Below are positions 1 through 7,480 of a stretch of DNA of 17,938 nt, one piece after another. The notes beneath the pieces are model-generated. The model saw only the letters and a program-made list of their open reading frames with translations. It was not told the origin of the DNA and did no database searches. Positions within the stretch are counted from its first letter, which is position 1, and the number at the start of each line of letters is the position of its first letter. The translations under genes and the position numbers were made by a program. The stretch is from JBBRLA01 sp038231615 (GTDB lineage: Bacteria > Myxococcota_A > Polyangia > Palsa-1104 > JAEUJZ01), in assembly GCA_038231615.1 (NCBI GenBank), contig JBBRLA010000094.1, positions 1-17,938 on the forward strand. Direction: 5' to 3'.

Positions 1-689
1 CCGAGATCACCGGCCCCCTCATCGTCCTGGACCACCACGCGGTCTGTGACCCCTTCGGCTCCCTGGAGGTCCGCGACCCCGACGCCGCCAGCTCCGGCGT
101 CGTCGCCTGGCGCCTGCTCTGCCGCCTGGGCCTGACCGAGGCCGCCATGCCCCGGGCCGTGGCCGACGCCCTTTACACCTCGCTCATCGAGGACACGGGC
201 TGGTTCCGCTACCAGAACACCAACCGCGAAGCCCTGCACCTGGCCTCGGTGTGCGTCGAGCGCGGCGTCGTCCCCTGGGACCTGAGCCTAGCCCTGGACG
301 AGTCCAACTCCGAGGCCAGCCTGCGCCTGCTCTCCCTGGTCCTTTCCTCACTAGAACGCCACTGCGGCGGGCGCCTGGCGCTTCTGACCCTGACCGAAGA
401 GATGATGCAGCAGTCCGGGGCCACCCCCAACGACGTCGGCAAGTTCGTCAACTACGCCCGCGGCCTGCGCGGCGTCGAGGTGGCGGGCCTTGTGACCCAC
501 GGCGACAAGAGCCTCTACGTCAGCCTGCGGGGCAAGGGCACCGTCGACGTGGCCGCGGTGGCGCAACGCTTCGGCGGCGGCGGTCACCGCAGCGCCGCCG
601 GCTGCACCCTGCCTGCCACAAAGACCCCCGAGTCGCGCGCCGCGGCCCAGGCCCTTCTGGTCGCCGCCGTCGCCCAGGTTCTCTCATGA
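1..689 (+). CDS. nrnA: NrnA-type DHH/DHHA1 phosphoesterase (oligoribonuclease/pAp phosphatase), 5' end cut by window edge
   Basis: Open frame (codons begin at base 3) running in from the left edge; the start lies outside the window. The first visible residues include LDHH, the catalytic DHH motif (bases 30-38) that binds Mn2+. The motif IEDTGWFRYQNT (from about base 186) is the next conserved DHH-family block, with the metal-binding Asp at 192. The C-terminal DHHA1 substrate-binding domain shows SLRGKGTVDVAAVAQRFG then GGGGHRSAAG. This order is that of NrnA/YtqI proteins, which degrade nano-RNAs and dephosphorylate 3'-phosphoadenosine 5'-phosphate in the cytoplasm. The stop codon TGA (687-689) overlaps the ATG of truB, so the two are translationally coupled. 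nrnA next to truB, often after rbfA, is a familiar bacterial neighbourhood. About 229 residues are visible of a family usually near 310-340. Family assignment is confident; separation from other DHH phosphoesterases rests on motifs and neighbourhood. Confidence 0.9.
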   Translation, partial: EITGPLIVLDHHAVCDPFGSLEVRDPDAASSGVVAWRLLCRLGLTEAAMPRAVADALYTSLIEDTGWFRYQNTNREALHLASVCVERGVVPWDLSLALDESNSEASLRLLSLVLSSLERHCGGRLALLTLTEEMMQQSGATPNDVGKFVNYARGLRGVEVAGLVTHGDKSLYVSLRGKGTVDVAAVAQRFGGGGHRSAAGCTLPATKTPESRAAAQALLVAAVAQVLS

Positions 690-1678
690 ACGGCGTGCTG
701 GTCGTGGACAAGCCCCGGGGGCCGACGTCCTTCGACATGGTCGCCCGGGTGCGCCGGGCCGCCAGCGAGCGCCATGTCGGCCACGCCGGCACCCTAGACC
801 CGATGGCCACCGGCGTACTGGTGCTCTGCCTGGGGCAGGGGACCAAGCTGGTGCCCTACCTGATGGCCGCCGAAAAAGAATACCGCGCCACCATCCGCCT
901 GGGCATCGCCACCGACACCGACGACGAGGAAAGCGGGCAGGTGCTGTTTCGCGCCCTCCCGCAGGCCCTAGCCGCGCTGTCGGAGGGGCACATCCGCGAG
1001 AGGCTGGCGGCGATGGTCGGCACGCTGACCCAGCGTCCGCCGCGCTACTCGGCGCTGAAGATCGATGGCGAACGCCTGCACGAGCGGGCCCGCGCCGGTC
1101 TCGACGACGAGGTTGCAGTGGAAGAGCAGCTCCGGGGCAAGCAACGGGAGGTCGCGATCCACGAGATCCGCGTCGAAGAGCTGCGCCTGTCCCCGGCGGA
1201 CCCCGCGCTGCCCGAGGTGACGATCTTCGTCCGTTGCGGCAAGGGCACCTACATCCGCTCGATCGCCCGCGACCTGGGGGAGCAGCTTGGCGTGGGGGGC
1301 CACCTGTGCGCCCTGCGCCGCCTGCGGGTGGGCCGCTTCACCCCCGAACTGGCCAGCACCCTTCTGTCCGAGGAGGTCCCCCCGGGCAAGCGTCCCCGGG
1401 ACCGCTTCGCCGGGCCGCCGCGGATCTTCACTCTGGCACAGGCCCTGGATCATCTACCCACGCTGACGCTGCCCGCAGAGCTGGCGGCGCGGGTGCGCAA
1501 CGGGCAGAAGGCCGCCCTTGCCGAGCTATCCGGCCTTTTCCCCACCCTTTCGGTGGAGGGGCAGGCCGCGACGGTCCTGGATGAGACGGGCGCGCTGGCC
1601 GCGGTGGTGGTGGTCGAGGGCGGCCGGATCGTCATCGGCAGGGGGTTCACCGTGACGGGCGCTGCGGCGGGCAGTTGA
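686..1678 (+). CDS. truB: tRNA pseudouridine(55) synthase TruB
   Basis: 330 residues, the usual TruB length. It converts U55 of the tRNA T-loop to pseudouridine in the cytoplasm. The N-terminus MNGVLVVDKPRGPTSFD is the classic TruB opening (KP.G.TS). The catalytic Asp is D38 in HVGHAGTLDPMATGVL. Downstream are the conserved RPPRYSALKIDGERLHE block (about residues 113-129) and KGTYIRSIARDLGEQLG in the second half of the catalytic fold. A PUA-like C-terminal region follows, where sequence similarity is weaker. The open frame extends far upstream (to 251), but that part overlaps nrnA in another frame and is not TruB; ATG 686, overlapping the nrnA stop as ATGA, is the correct start. There is no strong ribosome binding site, consistent with coupling to nrnA. 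Confidence 0.97.
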   Translation: MNGVLVVDKPRGPTSFDMVARVRRAASERHVGHAGTLDPMATGVLVLCLGQGTKLVPYLMAAEKEYRATIRLGIATDTDDEESGQVLFRALPQALAALSEGHIRERLAAMVGTLTQRPPRYSALKIDGERLHERARAGLDDEVAVEEQLRGKQREVAIHEIRVEELRLSPADPALPEVTIFVRCGKGTYIRSIARDLGEQLGVGGHLCALRRLRVGRFTPELASTLLSEEVPPGKRPRDRFAGPPRIFTLAQALDHLPTLTLPAELAARVRNGQKAALAELSGLFPTLSVEGQAATVLDETGALAAVVVVEGGRIVIGRGFTVTGAAAGS

Positions 1679-1708
1679 CAACTTCGTCATCTGCGAGAAG
1701 ATCCTGAA

Positions 1709-2026
1709 ATGGGTCAAAGCTCACGCAGGAAACGCATGCGCGCGGCGGCGCTGCCGCCACAGGAACCATCCCTTCCCGAGGTCCCCACAGGCAACCCCCG
1801 GCGCAAGCATCAGGTGCGGCTGGCACTGCTTATCCTGATTCCCCTGCTGGCCGTCGGCAGCGCGGTGTTGATGATCAAGGGGCTCGACAACCGGCCCGCC
1901 GCCGGCATCCTGCTGCTCCTGGGCTGTGCGCTGTGGATCACCACCTTCGCGGTGGACCTGGGGCAGAACATCCCGCCTCGGGACCGACTGAAGTTCCAAG
2001 GACTCAACTTCGGCCGCAAACCCTAG
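1709..2026 (+). CDS. Small two-helix membrane protein, function unknown
   Basis: 105 residues, 30 bases after truB on the same strand, so probably read from the same transcript. A basic, proline-rich cytoplasmic head (MGQSSRRKRMRAAALPPQEP, then an RRKHQVR stretch) precedes one hydrophobic segment (about 32-52, LALLILIPLLAVGSAVLMI). A short loop and a second hydrophobic segment follow (about 65-83, GILLLLGCALWITTFAVDL). The short basic tail suggests both ends face the cytoplasm. ATG 1709 has only a weak purine run (GAGAAG) upstream. I do not recognise a family. The evidence that it is real is its clear coding character, membrane topology and position between two real genes on the same strand. 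Confidence 0.7.
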   Translation: MGQSSRRKRMRAAALPPQEPSLPEVPTGNPRRKHQVRLALLILIPLLAVGSAVLMIKGLDNRPAAGILLLLGCALWITTFAVDLGQNIPPRDRLKFQGLNFGRKP

Positions 2027-2067
2027 CGGTCACCCCCTGCTTCAGGGTATAAGACCCGCGAAATCCC

Positions 2068-2925
2068 GTGACACCCCGATTCTTCATAGCGTTCTCCGGC
2101 GGTGATGACGCCCTGCTTAGCGCCTGCGCCGAGGTGCTGGAGCAGGTGGCCCACGTCCGCTCCGTCGATCCCTTAGATCTCTCCACCCCCGACGCCGCGG
2201 GCAAGGATCTGGCGGCAGCCAGCCTGCTTCTGCTGGTGCTGCGCGAGCCGATCGCCGATGGTGTGGCCCGCATGGTCCGCCTGCGTCTATCTCAGCGACG
2301 CCTCCCGCTTTTGCTCCTGGCCTTTGGGGTAACCCCGGACCAGGCGGTGGAACTGGTCAAGTGCGGCGCCGCCGATCTTCTGTCCCTGCGGGGCAGTCCG
2401 CCAAGCTTCATCGTCGATGCGCCGGCCCTGCACGCCAAGGTTGAGCGGGCGCTGTGGCGGCGCAACGGACTGACCCTGGAAGATCCGGTGCTGGCGCCCC
2501 TCGCGGGGCTCTACGGGCCCGCCGCCGCCGCCTACGCCTCCAGCAACCGCCGCCTGTGCTATCGGGCGAACACTTCGAACAAAGCCTCCGCTACGCTGGT
2601 TTTGCCAACCCCCCCTGGCGAGGCCCGCTGCCAGATAAGCGACATCTCCGTGGCCACCGAGGAACAGAGCGGCGGTCTGCGCCTGCGGGCTGAACCCATG
2701 GTCGCCGCCAAGATGCCCCTTTCCACCTGGCACCGCGGCAGCGAACTGTCCGGCGCCCTGCTCCTGACCGACGAGAACACGTCGATCCCCCTGCGCCTGC
2801 GAATCATCCGCGCCGAGGGCGGTACCGGCGGCCAGGCCGCTCAGGTGGCCCTGCAATACATTCCCCTAGACCCCCGCCACGAGCAGCGCATCCAGCGCTT
2901 CTGGATGCGCTGCCAGCAGCGTTAA
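2068..2925 (+). CDS. Degenerate receiver-like domain plus C-terminal PilZ-like domain protein
   Basis: 285 residues from a GTG start; no upstream in-frame ATG fits, and a TATAAG (2048-2053) lies 15 bases before the start. Residues 1-132 look like a response-regulator receiver fold: alternating hydrophobic strands, a GVTPDQAVELVKCGAADLL block resembling receiver alpha4-beta5, and ALHAKVERALWRR resembling the last receiver helix. The strand that should end in the phosphoacceptor Asp reads ASLLLLVLREP (51-61), without it, so phosphorylation is unlikely. Residues 158-285 resemble PilZ: an RxxxR (R162-R166, RLCYR), then DIS...SGG (192-203) where PilZ has [D/N]xSxxG, and a C-terminal helix with IPLDPRHEQRIQRFWMRCQQR, typical of PilZ ends. 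The second motif carries an insertion, so c-di-GMP binding is uncertain. It is probably a cytoplasmic signalling protein. Confidence 0.7.
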   Translation: MTPRFFIAFSGGDDALLSACAEVLEQVAHVRSVDPLDLSTPDAAGKDLAAASLLLLVLREPIADGVARMVRLRLSQRRLPLLLLAFGVTPDQAVELVKCGAADLLSLRGSPPSFIVDAPALHAKVERALWRRNGLTLEDPVLAPLAGLYGPAAAAYASSNRRLCYRANTSNKASATLVLPTPPGEARCQISDISVATEEQSGGLRLRAEPMVAAKMPLSTWHRGSELSGALLLTDENTSIPLRLRIIRAEGGTGGQAAQVALQYIPLDPRHEQRIQRFWMRCQQR

Positions 2926-2939
2926 ACCGAAGCCGCGCT

Positions 2940-3245
2940 CTAGGGTAGCGACGGGCAGTTCGGCAGACAGGCCGCTCCCTTGTAATCCGCGCAGGCCAGC
3001 GGAGACAGGCACTCCTTGCAGGTGTCGACCTTGCGCGCGTAGTCGGTGCTGGCGTTCGCGTTGTCCGAGCACGTGCTGGTACAACTGCCCACGTCGTAGT
3101 TGGTGTCCACGCAGTCGCGCTTCTTCTGGCACAGGGCCTTGCAGTTGATGTACTCCTTCAGCCCGCACCCCGTCGGAGGCAGCAGCACGCCCAAAACCAT
3201 GGCTCCGATCACCACGGCCTGCGACAAGGCCCACATCGTCTTCAT
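2940..3245 (-). CDS. Small Cys-rich lipoprotein
   Basis: 101 residues. I chose ATG 3245 because AGGAG sits just upstream (3251-3257) and a signal peptide begins at once (MKTMWALSQAVVIGAMVLGV); the open frame reaches 3332, but that extension is not signal-like. The lipobox PPTGC places the lipidated Cys at residue 27. The mature part holds ten further cysteines (35, 39, 45, 55, 59, 76, 79, 85, 93, 97) in CxxxC and CxxC spacings, enough for five disulfides, so it should fold as a small oxidised knot in the periplasm or at the surface. Cys-rich lipoproteins of this general pattern are frequent in myxobacterial-type genomes. Function is unknown. It converges on the PilZ gene with a 14-base gap and diverges from the lipoprotein gene at 3375. 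Confidence 0.8.
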   Translation of the reverse strand: MKTMWALSQAVVIGAMVLGVLLPPTGCGLKEYINCKALCQKKRDCVDTNYDVGSCTSTCSDNANASTDYARKVDTCKECLSPLACADYKGAACLPNCPSLP

Positions 3246-3290
3246 TTGATTCTCCTTCGCTTCCTGTTGGCTACATTGTCCCCGGCCAGA

Positions 3291-3319
3291 AATCTGAGTT
3301 CGCCTAAAGGTGAAGTCAA
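3291..3319 (-). promoter_or_regulatory. Candidate sigma70-type promoter for the Cys-rich lipoprotein
   Basis: On the - strand TTGACT (3319-3314) is five of six matches to the -35 consensus. It is followed after exactly 17 bases by CAGATT (3296-3291), a weak -10 with three of six matches. Transcription would start near 3284, giving a leader of roughly 40 bases with a good ribosome binding site before ATG 3245. Called by eye only; the divergent gene at 3375 shows no equally good promoter in the same spacer. Confidence 0.35.
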
Positions 3320-3374
3320 GACCCGCTCTCATTCATGCTGTACCATATGGCCCATTCCTTTCACGGAGCCCCGC

Positions 3375-4985
3375 ATGCACATCAAGCTGAGCCGCCTCCT
3401 CTGCCTGGCGTCCCTTGCGCCCCTTTTGCTTTCCGCCGGCTGCCATGGCCAGAAGACCCCCGCCGTGCCCCCCATCATCCATGCGGCCCGGCCCCTCGCC
3501 ATCCCGGTCCTGCCGGCGCCGGCGGATCCCGGCGTCATCGGCTACGTGAAGGTGCGCGACCCCCGGCGCCTGGTGGCCGAGGTCGGCCAGGACCAGGTGC
3601 AGAGCCTGCTCAATGCCAAGGACCTCGACATCAACCTCCTGCGCCCCGGCACGCCGGCCACCCTGGTCATGTGGGGGCCCGACGGCTTCGCCTTCGACAA
3701 GGTGCCCCTGGCCGCCTTCGTCGCCCTGCAAAAGACCCCGCCGGGCTTCCTCAAGGACAAGGAGGACGGCGTGAAGGTGCTGGAGGACCTGACCTTCCTG
3801 CCCATCACCCCGACGGCGCGCGACCACGCCAAGGCCGCCTCGTCGCTTCTGCCCCTGTGCCGCGAACCTGGGCCGTGGGACGCACAGCTCCACGTCGTCC
3901 TTTCCGCCATCACCAGGAACTACGGCACTCAGCTTCACATCGGCCTGGGTGCCCTGCAAGGGGCGATGGCCGCTCAGTCGAAGAAGCCCGGCGCCCCCGA
4001 TCCCCAGGCCATCGGCTCCCTGCTCACCAAGATGCTGGCGCGGATCGAGCAGATGGAATCCTATTCCCTGGGCCTCAGTTTCCTCCCCGAGGAGATCGAG
4101 GTCGAGATGGTACTACGCGACAAAGACGGCGGGGCGGGCGGCCCGATTCCGGCCCCCGACCTGGCGCAGTTCATGCCGGTGGAGGACATCCGCATGCAGT
4201 GGAACCTGCATGACCTGGCCGGCAAGATGAACACCTACCTCGACTGGTACATGCCGCTCCTGGCCTCGACCACCCCGGGCCTGGTCGAGCCCATGCGGGC
4301 CCTTTTCACCGACATGGGCAAGCTGGGGGACGCCCAGACCGCGGTGGCCCTGTCCTTCGACGCCAACGTCGGCATGCGTGGGGCCGGCCTGTGGCTGACC
4401 AAGGACCCCGAGGCCTACCTGGCGATCATCCGCCGCAGCATCGACATGTTCAACCAGCAGGGGGTCAAGGACAGCTACCGCACCCTGGGGATGGAACTGT
4501 CGGCGACCCGCCAGTCCCAGGTCCGCAAGGTCTATGGCTGGCCGGTGGACCGCTTCAGCGTCCACATCACGCCGACCAAGGACGCCCGCCCCGAGCAGCG
4601 GCTGATGTTCGACAAGATGCCGATCCTGGCCAAGCTGACCCACCTCGACTACGAGGTGATGCGCATGGGCAGCTATGTGCTCTTCAGCTTCAACGCCCCC
4701 ATCGAGGCGCTGGCCGAGCGGCTCCTGCGCGGCCACGGCGACCTGCCCTTGCGGGCGGCCCACAACTTCCCGGCGGGCGGCACTCTCTACGTCGACGTGA
4801 ACGTGGAGGGCCTGGTCGGCTCGTTCAAGGGCATGCTGCCTCCCGACGCCGCGGCCAAGATACCCGATCCGAAGAGCCTGGCCGGTACCGTGACGATGTT
4901 CTCCTACGACGGCGGCGCAGCCAGCGACTACCGCGTCCGCGTGCCGCGCACCATCCTCACCGCCCTGGCCAAAAAGGGCCGCTGA
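3375..4985 (+). CDS. Large uncharacterised lipoprotein
   Basis: 536 residues. I place the start at ATG 3375, not at the earlier in-frame start 3246, because GGAG lies 8 bases upstream and a lipoprotein signal peptide begins there: MHIKLSRLLCLASLAPLLLS then AGC, with lipid Cys 23. A short proline/alanine-rich linker follows. The remaining roughly 490 residues are soluble, with no further membrane segments and one further cysteine (about residue 165, LCREPGPW). The sequence alternates strand and helix, with repeated themes such as an early IGYVKVRDPRRLVAEV and a late GGTLYVDVNVEGLVGSFKG. This recalls long periplasmic lipoproteins of unknown function in Deltaproteobacteria, but I cannot name a family. 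It is probably anchored to the inner or outer membrane and faces the periplasm. The gene ends just before the inverted repeat at 4991. Confidence 0.8.
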   Translation: MHIKLSRLLCLASLAPLLLSAGCHGQKTPAVPPIIHAARPLAIPVLPAPADPGVIGYVKVRDPRRLVAEVGQDQVQSLLNAKDLDINLLRPGTPATLVMWGPDGFAFDKVPLAAFVALQKTPPGFLKDKEDGVKVLEDLTFLPITPTARDHAKAASSLLPLCREPGPWDAQLHVVLSAITRNYGTQLHIGLGALQGAMAAQSKKPGAPDPQAIGSLLTKMLARIEQMESYSLGLSFLPEEIEVEMVLRDKDGGAGGPIPAPDLAQFMPVEDIRMQWNLHDLAGKMNTYLDWYMPLLASTTPGLVEPMRALFTDMGKLGDAQTAVALSFDANVGMRGAGLWLTKDPEAYLAIIRRSIDMFNQQGVKDSYRTLGMELSATRQSQVRKVYGWPVDRFSVHITPTKDARPEQRLMFDKMPILAKLTHLDYEVMRMGSYVLFSFNAPIEALAERLLRGHGDLPLRAAHNFPAGGTLYVDVNVEGLVGSFKGMLPPDAAAKIPDPKSLAGTVTMFSYDGGAASDYRVRVPRTILTALAKKGR

Positions 4986-4990
4986 CCTGA

Positions 4991-5155
4991 ACAGAAACAC
5001 ATGGCCGGGCATCTTTTGGCGTACCTCTCCCCCATGTCCTCGCATTCGCGAGGCCATGGGTGGTGCCCCCACACTCCCTTCGGTCACGTACAGTAGTACG
5101 CTCCCTCGGTCGCTGCGGGGGTGCGCCAAAATCTGCTCCGGCCATGTGCTTCTTC
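4991..5155. repeat. Long interrupted inverted repeat in a convergent intergenic gap
   Basis: The 268-base gap between the converging genes ending at 4985 and 5254 contains two arms of about 35 bases. Left-arm CACATGGCCGG (4998-5008) is matched by CCGGCCATGTG (5138-5148). Left TTTTGGCG (5014-5021) is matched by CGCCAAAA (5124-5131), and pairing continues for four more bases inward (5022-5025 with 5120-5123, one G-U). Outward, AGAAA pairs with a similar stretch to about 5152. The roughly 95 bases between the arms hold a strong hairpin (5031-5060) and a small CGTAC/GTACG stem (5087-5100). Possibilities are a REP-like or MITE-like dispersed element or a bidirectional transcription end. No transposase is present. 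The rest of the gap (5161-5253) shows nothing I can name. Confidence 0.7.
5031..5060. terminator. Strong near-perfect hairpin inside the inverted repeat, possible bidirectional terminator
   Basis: CCCATG (5031-5036), one mismatch (T/C), then CCTCGC (5038-5043), loop ATTC, and GCGAGG (5048-5053) followed by CATGGG (5055-5060): 12 of 13 positions pair. It lies between two converging genes, a good place for transcription to end. No run of T follows on either strand, so it is not a textbook intrinsic terminator; it may instead be part of the repeat element. Confidence 0.45.
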
Positions 5156-5253
5156 CTGAAATGACTCTTCATCAAGGTGACTCTGGTTGGCCGTCTGCCA
5201 TCTTCAAGGGGACGTTCCCGTCTTCACCAACGCCTTGGCATTCGCCGGGGCCG

Positions 5254-7479
5254 CTAGGGGTTGTTCAGGCCCACTTGGGCGATCATGGTTAGCGGGATGC
5301 TGCGGTACTCCTGCGTCGAGGATCGGTACGCTTCCAGATACACCAGGTGCCCGCGGTGGGAGATCCGCTGGGGCTCCAGCGCCCACGGGCCCACCCCCAT
5401 GCTCAGCGTGATGTACACTGTCTGCTGCCGGCGGATCGCCAGACGCAGCGTGCGCTCCAGTTCCAGCAGCGGCAGCGTCTTGAAGCTGACCAGTCCTGGC
5501 ACCTGATCTGCGTCCCGCACCGCCTTCGCCCCAGGCAACACCTCCACCGGGCCCGCCTTCTTCGTCGGGATGATGTTTACGATCGCCGCCGGCGCCGCCT
5601 TCGCCGCCGGCGCCGCCTTCGCCGCCTTCTGGACCTTCTGGGTCTTCGCCGGTCCGATCTCCAGGATCGTCCCCATCGTCCGCGACGGCTCACTCCCCCC
5701 GCGCGCCGCCGCGAGTCGGGCCGCCATGACCAGCGTTTGCAGCGGCCCCTCGGTCTTCGCCGGCAGCGGTATCAGCGGCTCCCGATAGCGCCACAGGCCC
5801 CCTCCCGGCGTCCCCTCCGTCCCTGCGCCAGGCGAGAGGGTGGCAATGCCCTCGCTTGGCAGGATCTCCAGGGCCCGCAGGCGCTTCTCGATGGCCGGCC
5901 GGTGGGTCTCCGCCACCAGGTACACCCCCGGAACAAGTTTTCGCCCGATCAGCCGGCTCAGCGCGAGGTCCGACCCGACCAGATCCTCCACGTCCTTGCG
6001 CAGCAGCATCACCATCCCCTGCACGAACCGCGCCTGCCCCGTCTGCCCGGCCCAGCTCTTCATCGACACCGCCACGTTCTGCGGCACCCCGGCGCTGGCG
6101 TGTTCTTGCAGGAAGCTCAGCAGGTCCTCCACCCGCTCGCCCTGCTCGATCGCCCGGGCCACCGACCCGCGGGACAGAGTGAGGGTCACCACCTGGTCGA
6201 ACTTCTTCAGGTCCGCCATCCGCCCCAGGGCCAGCAGCGTCTGCGACGACACCTCAGGCGGTACCAGCATTTCGAAGCTGGGTTGCAGGTGAATGCGTGA
6301 CGGCACGCCCTTCGTCGAGGGACTTTCACCGAAGAGCAGCGGCGAGAGCCGCGCCCACTGCTGCTTGCCCGTCCCCTGCACCTCCAGCCCGCTGAACTTC
6401 AGCAGGCTGTCCACCTCTCGCTCCACGCTCTGCGAGAGCAACGCAGGGTTGCTAAAATAATACACCCCGGACAGGTGCCCGATGCGCTGCATGCGCTCCA
6501 GCGCCGCGCGGGAGTACCACCCTTCTTGCCCCGCGTTTTCATCGTCATCATCATGGTTGCGTCCGCGCCCGGAAGGCCCCGCCTTGGACTCGGTCGCGCG
6601 CCTCCTATAAAGCAGGGCCAGCACCCGCTGCGACGGTCCCGGAAAGGCCCGCGCCGCCACGATTCGACATAGCTCCTGCAGGGTCAGCGAACCCAGGCTC
6701 TCCGCGGCCTCCGGCGACACCGTCACGTACTCCCCGCCGGAGCAGACGTTCATCTCGTGGAGCAACGTCAGCCGCTCCTGCAAGGGGAAATGTGCGCCCA
6801 GGAGCCCATGCAGTCGCTCCTCGTCCCGCTTGTAGAGCGGACCCGCGTTGGTCCGCTTGGGACGTGTCGTCCACACCGCTGCCGCGGTCAGCGCCAGTTC
6901 GAAGGGCAGCCGCGTCAGCAGCGACTCCTTCGCCGCCTTCCCATGCGCCGTGGGGGGGCGCTCCGTCGGCTCGTCGAGCGGCGGCAGGGCGGGCAAGAGC
7001 AGTGACGCTACCTCCGCCGGCAACCCCGCCCGTTCGCCGGCATAGGAGCGGTCGACGACGATCAGCTCGTGCTCCTGCAGCTCGCTGAAGGCGGTTTGCG
7101 CCATCGGCACCGAAAGCAGCAGCCGCGCCTCCTCGCTGACGAAGGACAGCTGCTGCACCTTGCCCAGCTCGGCGAAGAGCCGCAACAAGAGCAGTGCCTC
7201 CCCGGACAGCACGCCCAGCGCAGCGGCGACCTTCCGGGGCTCCGACATCCGCACCTTCAAGGCCAGTGCGAAGGCACTGGCCTTCGGTGTCAGCGGCATG
7301 TCGCTGGGCGAGTAACCTCCCATGTACCGCGACCCGAAGTACGAGTTGTCGTCGTCGTAGGGTTCGAAGCTGTTGTCGTCGTCGTCGTCGTAATCGTCGT
7401 CGGAGAGATTCGCCGATTTCACAATCGGCCCGAAATTGAACCCGCTGACCAAGTTTTTGATGAAAGAGCCTTTGGCCAT
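5254..7479 (-). CDS. XPB-partner protein: Helicase_C_3-type helicase-associated domain with acidic N-terminus and WYL-like C-terminus
   Basis: 741 residues, starting at ATG 7479, one base after the XPB stop, so surely in the same operon. Order of parts: a short basic lead; an Asp-rich stretch (27-45, DDDYDDDDDN and YDDDN); a helical region (about 68-300) with LYKRDEERL (215-223), seen in bacterial helicase-associated proteins; a second small acidic patch (310-314); IHLQPSFEMLVPPE (396-409) opening a Helicase_C_3-like region that includes SRGSVARAIEQGERVEDLLSFL (436-457) and PQNV (466-469); an Ala/Lys linker with the KAAPAA repeat; and a C-terminal WYL-like domain (about 668-741, EPQRISHRGHLVYLEAY...YRSIPLTMI). 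Proteins with this central region are known beside XPB-type helicases in bacteria. WYL domains often bind nucleic acid or nucleotide ligands and regulate partners. Inferred role: regulator or loading partner of the XPB helicase in DNA repair. Confidence 0.8.
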   Translation of the reverse strand: MAKGSFIKNLVSGFNFGPIVKSANLSDDDYDDDDDNSFEPYDDDNSYFGSRYMGGYSPSDMPLTPKASAFALALKVRMSEPRKVAAALGVLSGEALLLLRLFAELGKVQQLSFVSEEARLLLSVPMAQTAFSELQEHELIVVDRSYAGERAGLPAEVASLLLPALPPLDEPTERPPTAHGKAAKESLLTRLPFELALTAAAVWTTRPKRTNAGPLYKRDEERLHGLLGAHFPLQERLTLLHEMNVCSGGEYVTVSPEAAESLGSLTLQELCRIVAARAFPGPSQRVLALLYRRRATESKAGPSGRGRNHDDDDENAGQEGWYSRAALERMQRIGHLSGVYYFSNPALLSQSVEREVDSLLKFSGLEVQGTGKQQWARLSPLLFGESPSTKGVPSRIHLQPSFEMLVPPEVSSQTLLALGRMADLKKFDQVVTLTLSRGSVARAIEQGERVEDLLSFLQEHASAGVPQNVAVSMKSWAGQTGQARFVQGMVMLLRKDVEDLVGSDLALSRLIGRKLVPGVYLVAETHRPAIEKRLRALEILPSEGIATLSPGAGTEGTPGGGLWRYREPLIPLPAKTEGPLQTLVMAARLAAARGGSEPSRTMGTILEIGPAKTQKVQKAAKAAPAAKAAPAAIVNIIPTKKAGPVEVLPGAKAVRDADQVPGLVSFKTLPLLELERTLRLAIRRQQTVYITLSMGVGPWALEPQRISHRGHLVYLEAYRSSTQEYRSIPLTMIAQVGLNNP
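5584..5628. repeat. 18-bp tandem repeat, 2.5 copies, inside the XPB-partner gene
   Basis: Two adjacent identical 18-base units (5584-5601 and 5602-5619) are followed by a half copy to 5628. On the - strand they encode the KAAPAA repeat (residues about 619-631), an Ala/Pro/Lys flexible linker before the WYL-like domain. The unit keeps the reading frame, so copy number could vary without breaking the protein. Confidence 0.85.
7346..7402. repeat. GAC/GTC triplet repeats encoding poly-Asp
   Basis: Two runs of GTC triplets on the + strand (7347-7358 and 7373-7402) read on the - strand as GAC codons and encode the two Asp runs near the N-terminus of the XPB-partner protein. Almost all Asp here use GAC, so slippage could change run length. 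The acidic stretch may be a DNA mimic or a contact with a basic partner; that is inference. Confidence 0.7.
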
Positions 7480-7480
7480 G

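Noticed and set aside
1675..1703. Perfect TTGACA at 1675-1680 as a promoter for the gene at 1709
   Set aside because: No acceptable -10 hexamer lies 16-18 bases downstream, and the sequence is partly the truB stop codon.
4113..5129. 338-residue open frame on the - strand
   Set aside because: Antisense to the large lipoprotein, which has a signal peptide, lipobox and ribosome site.
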